In this document: one piece after another, positions 51,090 through 62,847 of the stretch
Position numbering within the stretch: position 1 is the first letter of the stretch
Layout of the letters: each line of letters begins with the position of its first letter
Assembly: GCA_025738555.1 (NCBI GenBank)
Contig: JAOVFP010000006.1
Location: 1,240,001-1,304,000, forward strand
DNA length: 64,000 bases
Source: Cyathus striatus
Taxonomy: Eukaryota > Basidiomycota > Agaricomycetes > Agaricales > Nidulariaceae
Reading direction: 5' to 3'
Notes under the pieces: model-generated
Told to the model about the DNA's origin: nothing
Seen by the model: the letters and a program-made list of their open reading frames with translations, nothing else
The model's database searches: none
Translations under genes and position numbers: made by a program

Positions 51090-52045
51090 CTACGCCACAG
51101 CAGTGGGCGTAGAGCTATACTCCGTCGACCCAGTGGGGTGGGGCTTCGCCACATAACGAGGAAGACTCTCAATGGGTTTCGAAATGAGATACCCTTTCAG
51201 TCCAGCAGCCTTCTCGCCCTGCCTGCCAAAGCCAAAGCCAGACTTGGCAGCGGAAGACAGTGACGCACTTTTCTCGCTCGGGTTGCTGAAGAAGGATGCA
51301 CCGGCATTGACAACGGGTCTCACGTCGACACCGGCTACATGGGTAGGCAGGGCGCTCTTCGCGTGCTCTTTCCATGACGTGAGGGACCGTTTGCCCTTTG
51401 CACCTGCACGGAAAATCAGGCCTAGGAGAACGTTCAGGCAGCCGATGGAAAAGAGGAAGAAGGCAGAGACGAGGGTGAATGTGTCGACGCGATGGGAAAG
51501 GATGGCGGCGCCGATGAGCATTTGCATTACGCCTAGTGGGCCGAGACCAAAGTCGCGTCCGAGCACGGGGAAGTACTTGGCCCAGAAGTTGGCAGGAAAG
51601 CCGAATTCAGACATGATGAGGACGATGGCTTGGCCTATGATGAGGAGGCGGTTGAGGACTGCCCAGAAAGCGCCCGCGGGTTGATTGGGAACTGTGCTGC
51701 CTCTAAGAGGATGAAGGATTTTAGTTTGATATGAAAGACAAGGTGCCTTTGTTAAGTGAAACTTACGAGATATAGTCAAAGTCTGCCATCTCCTCGTAGG
51801 TCGAGTTGGTGGTTGAGGAGGCATCAGCGACCTTTCCGGCTGCCATGAAGGCATTTACGGCGCGAACGTCGCTGACAAGAGTGACTATGTTGCTCGCGAA
51901 CACAAGGAGGAGGGCAATAATGCTTAATGTACGGACGCCGTTAAGGCTGATGAATACATCTATGGAATGAAAACAATAAGCATCACGATCGACCGGAGAG
52001 CCAGAAACATAAAATCTCACAAGCACGAGGGGGCAACATGACCAT
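51090..52045 (-). CDS. DUF7598-like four-span membrane protein
   Basis: Exons 52045-52021, 51959-51767 and 51702-51090 give 276 residues starting MVMLPPRAYVFISLNGVR. Predicted spans: LSIIALLLVFASNIVTLV, FWAVLNRLLIIGQAIVLIM, GPLGVMQMLIGAAILSHRV and FTLVSAFFLFSIGCLNVLLG. The core GSTVPNQPAGAFWAV, YFPVLGRDFGLGPLGVMQ and LIFRAGAKGKRSLTSW matches a conserved fungal family that I recall as DUF7598. Its role is unknown. The C-terminal tail of about 100 residues is polar and Ser-rich, so probably cytosolic. Confidence 0.88.
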
Positions 52046-52531
52046 GATGATGATTTGAGTAGAGGGCAAGGGATAAATTAGTGAGAGTTGATATAGAAAA
52101 TGGGTGAAGTCTAGGACGTGATTACGAGGGCGTAAGGATGGCGAAGACGTAAAGCAAGAAAGAGATGGCAGCCAGGCGTGTATTCGGGGAGGATGGGATT
52201 GGCGGTGCCTGCACCAGGAAATGAGGGAGGGAGAAAGGAAGGTCGGGGGTGGGGAACACGAGGAGCACAGCAAAGTGAAGAAATGGGGTGACAGAAAGAA
52301 GACAAGCCCGAGACGATGCTTATGTAGCTAGCCATCGAGTACGGCAGTCGACGAGACCATTGAACACATCCCATTGTTCTTTGTCTCATTGTCTGTCCGT
52401 GTCACTTATCATTATTATGTCACTGTCACATACACATGTCACACTCCAAAAACAAAGAACAACCTAACAACCGACAGGAACTTTGCCTCCTTCTCTCCCA
52501 CCTCTGATTACCTTGTCTTGTGTGCGCTGTA
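52046..52531. other. upstream region of the DUF7598-like gene
   Basis: Intergenic sequence with no coding-like frame. It ends at the left boundary of the MITE-like element. Confidence 0.4.
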
Positions 52532-52661
52532 CGGTTGCCGAGCCGTCTCAGCCAGGATTTCGTCCTCTTAAAATCCTTTCGCTTGTTGAAACAGCCGAAC
52601 AAGGTTTGACAGCATTCATTTCTAGGAACATTAAATGACCCCCATATTACGTAATAGATCG
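52532..52661. repeat. left terminal inverted repeat of the MITE-like element
   Basis: About 130 bp, the reverse complement of 53314-53444 with mismatches and small gaps. The outermost bases CGGTTGCCGAGCCGTCTCAG are perfectly shared. The inner limit is approximate. Confidence 0.8.
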
Positions 52662-53313
52662 ATTTTTCGAATATGTGCCCGATTATTATGCAGCAATATG
52701 TCTTCTGTCTATAGCTAGGAAAGGAGCACAGTAAAATAGACAATTTGAGCATACATAATAACATTCACAAAATTTGTAAGTAGAGAGGCTCATAATATAT
52801 TTTGTTGCGAAGATTTTCAGATTTTTTTTTGTTAAAAGAAACACCCCACAGCTACCTTACAGCTCCTGAACAGACCATTTGGGTGCATACAAAATGTGAA
52901 GACTATGATCAATGATTATTTGTAGGTAATTAGATATAAGCAGGTATTCTTTAATTGCATACATATCTTCTATCTGCAACTGTATAGTGTATATGGTATA
53001 CTCAGCATTAAAACTCGGTGTAATAATTAAAAAATACAATAAATAAATTGCCGTGCTACAGTCTACCAGACGATAAGTGTGCCTGCTTGGATAATCATTA
53101 GCATAGTGCCACAATAGCTCCATACGGCCGAATGTCGATGTCAATCGTGTTCAAGTCACGTGGTGAATGAACGTTTGAATAAGTCCGACTCATCGTTCAA
53201 ATGTCGTTTTCCGCTCTCTGAATTTTTATGTTTATAGCATGTATCACTCATATTGTTGTACTTGATATAATTACAGCGTGGAGCAAACATATAGCTGCAT
53301 GTTAGATAATCTG

Positions 53314-53444
53314 AAATCTATCTATTACGTAATATGGGACATTTAATGTTCCCGGAAATGAACGCTGTCAAACCTTGTTCGGTTGTTACAACAAGCAAAC
53401 AGTTTTTGAGAATCGAAATCCTGGCTGAGACGGCTCGGCAACCG
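53314..53444. repeat. right terminal inverted repeat of the MITE-like element
   Basis: About 130 bp, the reverse complement of 52532-52661. It ends CTGAGACGGCTCGGCAACCG, followed by the TA flank. The inner limit is approximate. Confidence 0.8.
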
Positions 53445-53827
53445 TAGCTGTCTATATAAATCCACCTTTCTTGTTTTCATCTACGCGACGAATATTTTTA
53501 TTAATGACAACTAACACAAAGGACACGACGTGTTCTCATGTCTGTTTCATCACAGATTACCTCCATTCTACACCATACATACTTGCATTCCAATTCACAT
53601 TTCGCGCTCAATTTTAGGTTCCATCATATCATAAAAATCTTAAATTTGCAAGTCAGGAACGGCCAAGGCGACCGACTAAGTATAATGTTCCTCCATGTAC
53701 AATCTGCAGCAACGACGACTACTAACGTAAACAATGAAGAGAGAGATACAATATGGGGTATGGGGTACAGAAGAAAAGGAATAAAAAAGAGAAAAAATCC
53801 AGAATTATAAAGAAAAAAACACTTATT

Positions 53828-56800
53828 CTATGTCTGAGGAAGTGGAGGAACCGGTGGCAGTGAGTTAGACTTATTAGAAGCCAACCGTTTGAGTTTGCGC
53901 TCTTCTTGTTCCCGTGCACGCTTTTCCTGTTCCGCTTGCATCGTCTCCATGATTTGAAGTTGCTGGGCAATGAATTCCTGTGTACGGGGTCTAATGAAGG
54001 CAGCTAAGTGAAAAGTGACAGGACAACATTAAAACGACATACCTCATTCGCAAAATACGCATGATTGTTTGTTCGCTTGTCGCTTCCGTCTCTTTCTTCT
54101 CTTTCTTTTCCCTCTTCTTCTGCTTAATGGTCCCAAGGTTCTTCTGGGCGTAGACACTCTTCGCCTTCTTCCTCAATGGTATCCCTGCGCTTAAACTTTG
54201 CTGCATCATACGCACACACTCTTCCATCAACGCGTCACTGAGAGAGGGCGTCAGGATCAGCCAGTAGAATCAGCAAATTTCCTATGCTCACGTGTGCCAA
54301 TCATAATACAAACGGATCGACAGGATATCTCTGTACTTTTGGTTCTGAATGGTCTCCAGAGGTACTGGACCTTCACCATTGGCATAGAAGTAATCCCTCA
54401 GGAACTGTACGAGAAAGATCAGTCAAATTCAAAAAATCAAATCAAATCTAAACACAAACAAACCTTCAGCCATTTAAATACGATATCCACTTCTTTATCA
54501 CTGAGAGGCTTCATATCGCTGGGTTGATCCGACAGAGGGGGAATCAAAAGTCCCTCAATAACTCCCAGAATCTCCTTCCAAACTCGGCTCATCACCATTT
54601 GTTTCGCTGTGTCACTAAGGTAGGTGTTCAATGTTTGTAGGTTCGCGTCGAAGTAATCGAAGAGAGGTAAGATAGCTTGCTCAATTTCGACGTCGGTCAA
54701 CTCTTCTGGCCGCAATCGGGGTTTCTCGCCTTGTGGTAGGGGAATTTGAACTTCGCTTGATGAAGCACCAAGAGCAGAGCGATACAACGCAGTGACACCA
54801 CCTAGAGCTTTGTTGTAATCCAATCCCTGATCCCGAGATTTCATGAGTGTTTTGAGGACATTGCGGGACAAACACTGTTGAATGAATGGTGTCATCTGAT
54901 GAAAACAAATCCGTTAACCAGAGCATCAGAATAGCTAAAGAAAAACTTATCCCTTGCCTTGTCAATAAATATACGAAGCATGTCGCCTTCTGCTCTCTTT
55001 AGCGATCGGAAGCCACGACCAAAATAGAACTGGATATCATCCTTTTCGCCTTCCATGCTTACCCTGACAAGGATCCGACCTTCTGTGTCAAGGTCCATCC
55101 ATAGCTCATGGGTAAGAAAGTCTCCAAAGCGTCGTGGATCCAGGCAAACGTACGCTCTCCCGACGGTGTCGTGCTTCCCTACCAGTGCACGGTCACGGAC
55201 ACTGACCATGAGCCAGAGAGGTTTGTCCACTGAGAAATCAAACGTCTCTTCCCCTGTGTTCAAGATCAGCACAGTAGAAAAGCAAGGGAAGGATCGGCTT
55301 ACAGCGGGGATTAAGAGATTCATATATCGTTCTCGTCTTTGCCAGTCTGTTACCGGCCTCATCACTTAGCGTGACAAAGGTATCCAACCTGGAACTCGGG
55401 CTACCATCAGGCGGGACTAACCCCTCTGCGATCACAATCTTCACCGAAAACAGAGCTCTTTCTCGCTCAACTTTCTCGGGCACGGGCGGTGCAGAGTGGA
55501 TCAACACCTCCGCAAGGTTGTCAGCCTGCATCTGGTCATACATTTTATCTAGAAGCTTCCTGGCAGCCTCAACATTGTTAAGTTTGACGCAGGACTCTGG
55601 CCGGAAGTTAAAAGGTTCCACGCGTTTCTCGCCTGTTATGGTGAGTTGGCGGGCCTTTTCTAACCAAGCTGATGACTTTTGCGGTTGTATGTACTCCGAC
55701 GGACGGGGATACATTTCAGTGAGGAAAAGGTTTTCTACAGAGCGGCAGTATTGTTCCACAGCCTTAGAGATTGTCTATTCACATGTAAGCATTACGTCGA
55801 GAGAATATAAGGTAGGATAAAACCTTCGACAAACTGGTGAAAAACCGTGCTTCTTGGTAGTCGTTTTCCCATTCGAGATCTTGCAAGAAGTTGATAGGTG
55901 TCCGTAACGACTCGAATAAGTCGACAATGGATGAACTACGGCCTTCTGTACCTTCCTCTGCAACAAACTAATCGGGAAGTTAATAAAAATAAGGAAAATT
56001 ATGCTAGGAGACAAACATTATCGGCTTTGATTGCCTGAATAATTTGTTAGTATTCATGTCACAACCCTTGAATTCAAGACTTACGGCTTCAACCCACTGA
56101 GCAGTCTTGTTATCCGTGTTTAGAAGCCATTGACGAACATACGGTTCGAAGAAGGATGTGATTTGGAATTCGAAATTGCCACTGTAGCCGTTAGAATCGA
56201 CTATTGCGACATGCAAGGAAATATGCTTACTTTGGACAGAAAGCGTTGTACATGCCCATAAGCATCTTAGATCTTCTGTATAGCGCAAATATATCCTCAA
56301 TGGGAACATCTGGAGTGGGACCATTCATGGAAGCCTCAAATAGTCGCTTCTGCGAATCTGTTAATTCTGTTATTATACGAGGAACGGCAACCTCCACGTA
56401 AAGAGACGTTATATCGATTGCTCTACAAGTTGCGTCAGCCTAGATAATAAAAGTCCAACATTATACACACCCAAGAATTGGTTCAGGGAACCTCTTGTCC
56501 AACGCCTTAGTGGATTTCTCGATTTCGTCAGTCATGTATAGAAGAGGTAGTGCACGATTAACACCAGGCGCAGATTGAAGTTCCTGCATCTTCAGATCAT
56601 ACCAGTGTGCACAGACTTCTTTTGCTCGGCCTTGAACATCAGTCATACGCGCACCCACGTCCACATCGAACTGATCCAAGAGTCCACTATCTCGAACATG
56701 CTCAAGGACGATAAGATAAGGCTCAATCTCCGAAGGTTTTAGACCAGGCATAGAATCCATTGCATGGTAAAGGGAGGAGAGGAATATGTTGAATAGACCG

Positions 56801-58677
56801 GCGTAGATGCTCGAGAGATAGTCGACCTGGAGAAGGAGTTAGAAAACCAAACAATGATGTAAAGGCAAGTACTGACATCTTGTACTGGCCACATCTTGAT
56901 ATCAAGCTCACTCGTTACTTTCACTACACCTTGCAAAGCTTCGGGTATACATTCCATCGGCACGTCATTTCGCTCATAGAATTGCCTCACAAGATCCAGG
57001 AAGCATGCAGCTCGAAACGAATGTCCTATCCTCCAGCGAATAGCACACTCGCTAATAAGGTCGAGGTGGGACGGCGACAAGATTCCAAGGGAGACCTCAT
57101 CGTTGTCATCCACCTCCGGACTAAGCATTACCTCTAAGTCCGCAACCAGACAATATTCTACAAGTCGTTGGTAGTATTTCTTAGGGTTTGGTGGAATGAA
57201 TGTGAAATGATGTCCGACAGGAATTTCCTCATCTCCATCCAACTCGTCGATCCCTTGCATTGTGGGATCAAAAAGCGACCTACGGCTACTAATGGATGGA
57301 TGCCGCGAATTCCCCATAGAAGAATCAATAGAGTAAACTGATCCTGGACGTGTCGAGTCGGGAGGTTGGTAGGAAGGGAGATTGTCAGAAGGCGTCGACT
57401 TCGCGAGCTCAGGATTCGTTCCAACCATGGCTAACATTAATTGTTGGAGGTGGGTAGTTTCAAGGGATTTCCAATTGTTCCACGCGGCCTCACTGTCAAA
57501 ATCATCTCGGCGAGCGGGAAAGGCTGCTCCAGCATTGATGTTCTTGAGACATGTCTATGATAATCAGTGAGTACTTACACGCTGTGCTTCATTTAAGGAG
57601 TGTACCTTTAAATCCATTAACGCCGCCTTCCGAAAACGTCATTAGATCTGATATTAAATATAGTAACAGCATAACTACCTTCTCAGTGACAACTTGGCCT
57701 CGTAGCTGGTCAACTTCAGCTTGGATTGCCTGCTCCGGTATCTTGAATAAGCAGGCCACAGTTTGCACCAGCTGCATATCAGACACCTTGCTGCTGATCG
57801 CCGGAACAGACACAGAATCTCGATCCCGCGAGGTCGAACTAGAATCATATCCGGAGTCACTGTACGCCTGTGCAGGAGCTAGTTTCGCCGTGTAAATATC
57901 TAGCCTTGATAACAGTTCAGGTGATACATGGTGTAACCCCCTCAAACATTCGCGAAGCATCTTCACAAAATGCGCTATTTGATTGTTAAGTTCAAGCTTC
58001 CAACCGTCTCCAGCGAGCGTAGGTTCCTTCTTGAGTACTCCAGTAGCATGCGTGGCAAACATCAGAATGAGTTCTTCAATCTTTCGGTTTTCTTTCATCT
58101 GGCGTTTGAAACTGTCTACCATAAATTGTCCGTAAAACTTGGCCATCGTTCTCCGAACCAGTTGATCTGAGTAACTGTGGCATGATATCAGTAAAACAAT
58201 CATTGTTGGAACTTGTGGATGCGCACACAGGATCCTTCCCCATAGCAATGTCCTGCAGTTTCTGCTCTAACACCTTCAACAGTTTCTCTGGAAACTTGAC
58301 ACTCTTTGATCCGTCCCGAACATCCCTAAACATATCCGCAATAGAAAAGTTGGTCAACGCAGATAACCGCGAGGAATGCTCCTTGTCCTTTGTATCAGAA
58401 TTGGATGCCCTGGGGGATCCTACTGGCTTCGGGATCATGACATAGCTCAAGATTCTGTTCGATAGTATAACCATATGTTCATTATTGAATTCTAAGATGA
58501 GCAGGAACATCCTTACGCTACACGGAGTACATAACTATAAGGCACATGTTAGATACAGGGGTGGCCGTTAAGGGTAAGGGAAATCGAAAGAACACACTTG
58601 AATAACTCATCGTCCGACACGCGATACTTCGACAAGCGCTTCTCGTGGGCGGAACCGTTATAGCTTCGCCGTGACAT
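53828..58677 (-). CDS. Munc13/UNC13-like protein (MHD and C2 domains)
   Basis: Seventeen exons and 1332 residues: 58677-58598, 58534-58517, 58454-58227, 58174-57679, 57626-57606, 57554-56877, 56826-56471, 56422-56231, 56181-56085, 56034-56017, 55967-55824, 55774-55303, 55253-54958, 54895-54464, 54404-54292, 54237-54043 and 53990-53828. All phases agree. The long helical MHD/MUN region runs to about residue 880. A C2 domain follows (about 885-1015: SVKIVIAEGLVPPDGSPSSR, LNPRWEETFDFSVD, LWLMVSVRDRALVGKHDTVG). A second helical MHD region and a Lys/Glu-rich coiled tail complete it. The layout is that of fungal UNC13 proteins such as fission yeast Ync13, which act in vesicle fusion at the plasma membrane and in septation. 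Odd points: exons of 18, 21 and 18 nt, and a GC-AG intron (donor GCAAGG at 54957). Confidence 0.92.
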
Positions 58678-59077
58678 CAGCTACGATAAGAGGTAGGTCG
58701 TGAAAGGATGTTGTCGTGAGTGGATAAACGTTGGTGAAGGAATGGGAATTTTGAAGGAAAAGGAGGAAGGGGGCCTGCAGACAGCAGACAATGTGCAACA
58801 CGGCAAGCTCGGATAGTGCAAGCAATGTGTATGGAGAGCCGCTGTTAAGTGCGACCAGCCTCGATAGGGCTGATGGCAAGCACTGCCAAATACCTTAAGT
58901 ACAGATAATGATTTCTGACTTTCCCAGGTTCGGTCACCACTGCCCACCCCGCAGTCGCCACAAAAATAAGAATCGAATCCTTCCAATTATCGCCGTAGTA
59001 TGCTGGCTTCGTTAATCCTCGTTAATAACATAATTTATGGCATCACTAGTTCTATAAACTACCCATCCGATCCTTCA
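58678..59077. other. intergenic stretch (Munc13 promoter, LHS1 3' flank)
   Basis: 400 bp without coding-like frame, pyrimidine-rich on the minus strand near 58700-58780. Confidence 0.45.
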
Positions 59078-62024
59078 TCATAATTCATCCCGCGTATGCT
59101 CTCCATCCTTCGATGTCAATGGTCTCTGCTGGCCCTCGTTACCTCCCTGAGTATCATCATCCTGTGACTCGCCACCCTCAGCTGTCTCAGTAGCTTCAGG
59201 CTCCACTGTGGTCGTTGTTGGTTTGGGCTTCCGTTTTGGCACTTTGCGCTTCCATAATTTGTGGAGGTGCTGTTCTAGCACCTTTGCCCGAGCCTTCATC
59301 TCTGTGGTCTCGATAACAGGATCTTCATTGGGCTTCACTGACTTTTGTTTCTCAACCCACTCAGCTAGCCATGCTTCATGCTCCTTGAGAGTCTTCTCAA
59401 GCGCATCAAGCTCTTCCTTGGTCCATTTGGAAGGAATATCGGCGGCAGCTTCAGCAGTGAGATTCTGGCGGGCTTCCTGGAGGAATAGACGTGTACTCCA
59501 GTTCCACATCTGACTGTTATTAAGAGCCTGAGGGAACGCTTCAATTTCCTGGTACCTGTGAATGATGGGTCGTTCAAGAGTCCTAAAAATAATTTAAGCA
59601 AAAGGCGCAGCACATCATAGGATCTGTACTAACTCGAGGGCGATGCGCTTGTCGAGGAACTGGGACGTTTCAGCGAGGTCTCCTCGATCGAAAAGCCACT
59701 GGAACGAATCATCCAACTTCTCTGCAATTGCCTGCCTTTCGGATGCCTGGGAACATTTCCTGAAGGGCGCATCTTGGTTGTCTTCATCAATCAAGTCCCG
59801 AAGCCTGTAAAGGTAACTCTCAAATGTATTGCGTGCTTCTTCTTTACGGGTTTTCGCTGCCTCCTCACTGTCGACAGCACGTAATCTGGGTAAACTGTAA
59901 GTGTCATCCCCATGAAACATATACGAGCATACCTGCTACGAGCAGCCTTCTTCTCCTCAACAGTCATCGGGGCTATAGTAGTGAATCTTATTGAAATGTT
60001 GAGGGGAATGGTGTTCTCAACAGGCGCTTTCTTCTCCGGCGCAGTAGAGGCGGAGGGAGATGCCGATGCAGACGACGCTGATGAAGCATCTGAGGCAGAA
60101 GAGGTATCTGTATCGCGAGGGGGCATATTTTCTGCTGATTCGGCAGCTGGCTCTTCGGATGTGGAGCCACTACCACCGAAAAATCCTTTCAACTTACCTG
60201 TTGAAGGTCTTAAGCAACAGCGCGACATTGAACAAGAACAACGTACCAGTCAAGCTGTCATCCTTGATCTCCCCATAAGCAATCGCATCTGTAACTGAGA
60301 TGAACCCAGAGTCGGACAAAGTCAGAGTAGCCTTCACAACTGGGTCGACAGCACCACGTTCTGTCAAGTTTCCAATGGCCTCCGTGACACCTTGGATATC
60401 AGCTTCTAACATACGAGTAGGGAATCCGCTGTGCATTGCATTAGTTCGTTGATGAAGTTGCTTTCGATGAGGGACATACGGTGCAATAGGGTTCTTGTAG
60501 TCCAAAAAGATGCTGAAATCTTCCTTTCGCTTAAAAGTAAGAGTCTTCCTGGTACCGGTTTTCGAACCAGCAGGGAAGATAAGCGTTGTAATACTCCTGG
60601 GTCTGCCATTCGAAGTGGTAGCAGCAGCGAAGTAGGATGCCTGCACGTCATGTGGCATAACGTCAGTCACCTTGATATTCTTGGTTTTGAACTGTCTACT
60701 GAGCGATGCACCGTACAGAGCTGCACCAAGTACTGCTGCCTCATCTGCATTAACATTCCATGAAATCTTGTCACTGAGAAAATTATTAACCTGAGAATCA
60801 TCGTTGAAATAACAGAAACTTACTTTCCAACTAAAGTCTTGACAGCACTTTGAACCATGGGAACTCGAGAAGTACCACCTGCAAAGATGACGGAGGTGAT
60901 GTTATTAAGCGAAAGCCCTGAGTTCCTGAGAGCATCAGTGATCGGTTGTGCAAATAGAGGCTTAAGGTCATCGCATGCAGCTTCGAAAGAAGAGCGAGTA
61001 ACTCTGGTCTTAAAGTCAAGGTCCCATGCAACGCTCTCCACCGTCGAGACAATTTCATTATTTGCACTCAGAATGCTCTTGATACGTTGAGCCTCCTTCC
61101 ACAACTTCGCCATACCCTTCTTATCGGACCGGACATTCCTGTGATGCTTAGCGTTGAAAGCATCGATGAGAATCTCCCGCATACGCCTGTCAAGCTCGGT
61201 CCCGGCAATATTGCGAATATAACCAACACCCACTGCCGCAATATGCGTTCCCGCAACTCCAGTTTTCGGATCGTTTGCGGTGGTGAAAGACACAACAGTA
61301 GCCCGAATCGCTGAACCACCCGCGTCATAGATAATATGGTATTCAGGGGTTTGAAAAGTCCTGGTCATAGCATAATTGACTGCAACGGCAGTTCCATCGT
61401 TGATCAGTGCCAAAGTTTTTAATCCGGCAATTTCGATCGCATCTACAATGGCATCGCGCTCGAACTGGGAGAAATATGGCGGGACAGTGACAATTACATC
61501 GCGCACTTTTTCCTCCCCAAATGCCTCCGCCAGCTGCTTAACGTATCCAAACTGCATGGCAGTCAATTCTTCTACACTCCACTCGGTGCCGTCGCTTTGC
61601 TTCACAGCAACTGTTCTACGAGGTGTTTCTACAACGTTGGCCGTGGAGATCTTAGTATAATACTGCACCGCCTCTGAATCAAACGGTGCAGCCTCTAGTA
61701 GCTTGACCGATTGAAAAGAATCTTCAGGAAATCTAGCAGCCTAAGGATAACCCGTTAGCTGCGAACATAAAGTAGAAATAGCTGAGCACTTGCGAGATTG
61801 AAAGCATCTTGTCCAAATAACCTGTCGGCCTTTTTCCAGCCAACAACTGACTGTATTTTTCGTTTGGAATCTCTATTCAGCAATACGTCAAATGGAATTC
61901 CAGGCTTCATAAGCGAAGCCGTTATATATTCGGACCCATAGTCGATTGCTAGAACTGAAGCAAGGGTTGCCTCCGGAATAAGACAGAGAAGAGAGAGGAA
62001 ACTCCACAAATGTAGGAGCCGCAT
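59078..62024 (-). CDS. LHS1: ER lumenal Hsp70, Lhs1/GRP170 (HYOU1) type
   Basis: ER chaperone and nucleotide exchange factor for BiP/Kar2. Seven exons: 62024-61794, 61740-60824, 60773-60480, 60428-60247, 60197-59933, 59885-59634 and 59582-59078; 881 residues. A signal peptide (MRLLHLWSFLSLLCLIPEAT) precedes the Hsp70 ATPase domain: VLAIDYGSEYITASLMKPG, VIVTVPPYFSQFERDA, ALINDGTAVAVNYAM, IIYDAGGSAIRATVV and VIFAGGTSRVPMV. A beta domain, an acidic Ser-rich loop (about residues 545-595) and a long helical C-terminal domain follow. The protein ends RDEL, an ER retention signal. The extended helical part and length separate it from BiP. The first intron uses a GC donor (GCAAGT at 61793); no GT donor keeps the frame into AARFPEDSF. 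Confidence 0.95.
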
Positions 62025-62847
62025 TTGATTAGTGGTGAAAGGGCGATTATAGGGTTATTTTGTAGTAACTGGCATCTACTACGTGGTCGTTATGAGTTGT
62101 AAACTTATTACCTGCTGCCGTGGCAGACACGTCGAAAGCCAAGTTTTTGCCACGTGACGTGTGACCTATAATATAAATATTCTCCGAATACTACATACTT
62201 AAGTTCTTGTAAAGTAGTAAAAGTCACCTTCATAGCCCTGAGCCCCATTTCTGTAATTTCTGTAATCCAAGAACTTAAATGAACTTAAATACACTCTAAG
62301 TCCGAGTGTACTTATATGGAAAATTCATATTATTCTTTCTAGCCTCTAGGTTAAATTGCTGTTTGACTGAGTGGTTTGTAATTTTTCATGTTACACGAGA
62401 GTGTATTATACAGTATGTGCCTTGCTAGGGAAAGGGGGGGGGGGAATAATTCAGTGTGCAAAAGAAGAATGCAGAAACTCCAATCTGATTATCGATGTGT
62501 AAACTGAATGAAATCGTTAAAGCGTGCGCAAATTTTAAGTCGAGAGTAGTAGTATTGCCGAGGGATAGAACAAATGGGAAAATAAAGGATACAAAAGAGA
62601 GTATGTGATGATGGGTAAAACCAAGAGCTCTGGAACGACGTTATCATGAGTAATGCGGAGCAGCTACTCCGTCCTCTATTACATGCAGTCATGATTGTAA
62701 TGTGCCTCCTTCAGAGGCGTGTCGGCGTGTTAAAAAGGAAAAGATTTAGATTGAATGCATGCAGAAATGACAAGTATGGTGGGAAAAAGAGACCGCGATC
62801 AAAAAAAAATATAAAATTCAACAAAAAGAGTGTTCAAAGAGAGGAAT
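62025..62847. other. intergenic stretch between LHS1 and importin beta
   Basis: Upstream region of LHS1 and 3' flank of the importin gene. It contains a run of 11 or 12 G near 62437-62448 and a short tandem GAACTTAAAT near 62268-62290. No coding-like frame. Confidence 0.45.

Larger units (their letters stand above)
52532..53444. mobile_element. MITE-like non-autonomous DNA transposon with long terminal inverted repeats
   Basis: The left end (from 52532, CGGTTGCCGAGCCGTCTCAG) and the right end (to 53444) are inverted copies over about 130 bp. The matches include AACAAGGTTTGACAGC, GAACATTAAATG and ATATTACGTAATAGAT, with scattered substitutions and small gaps. Both ends are flanked by TA (52530-52531 and 53445-53446), as expected for target-site duplication by a Tc1/mariner-type transposase. 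The 650-bp interior is AT-rich and encodes no transposase, so the element would depend on a partner elsewhere. Its ends have diverged, so the insertion is not recent. Confidence 0.85.

Noticed and set aside
52857..53144. 95-codon frame inside the MITE-like element
   Set aside because: AT-driven composition with no transposase motif; unlikely to be a gene.
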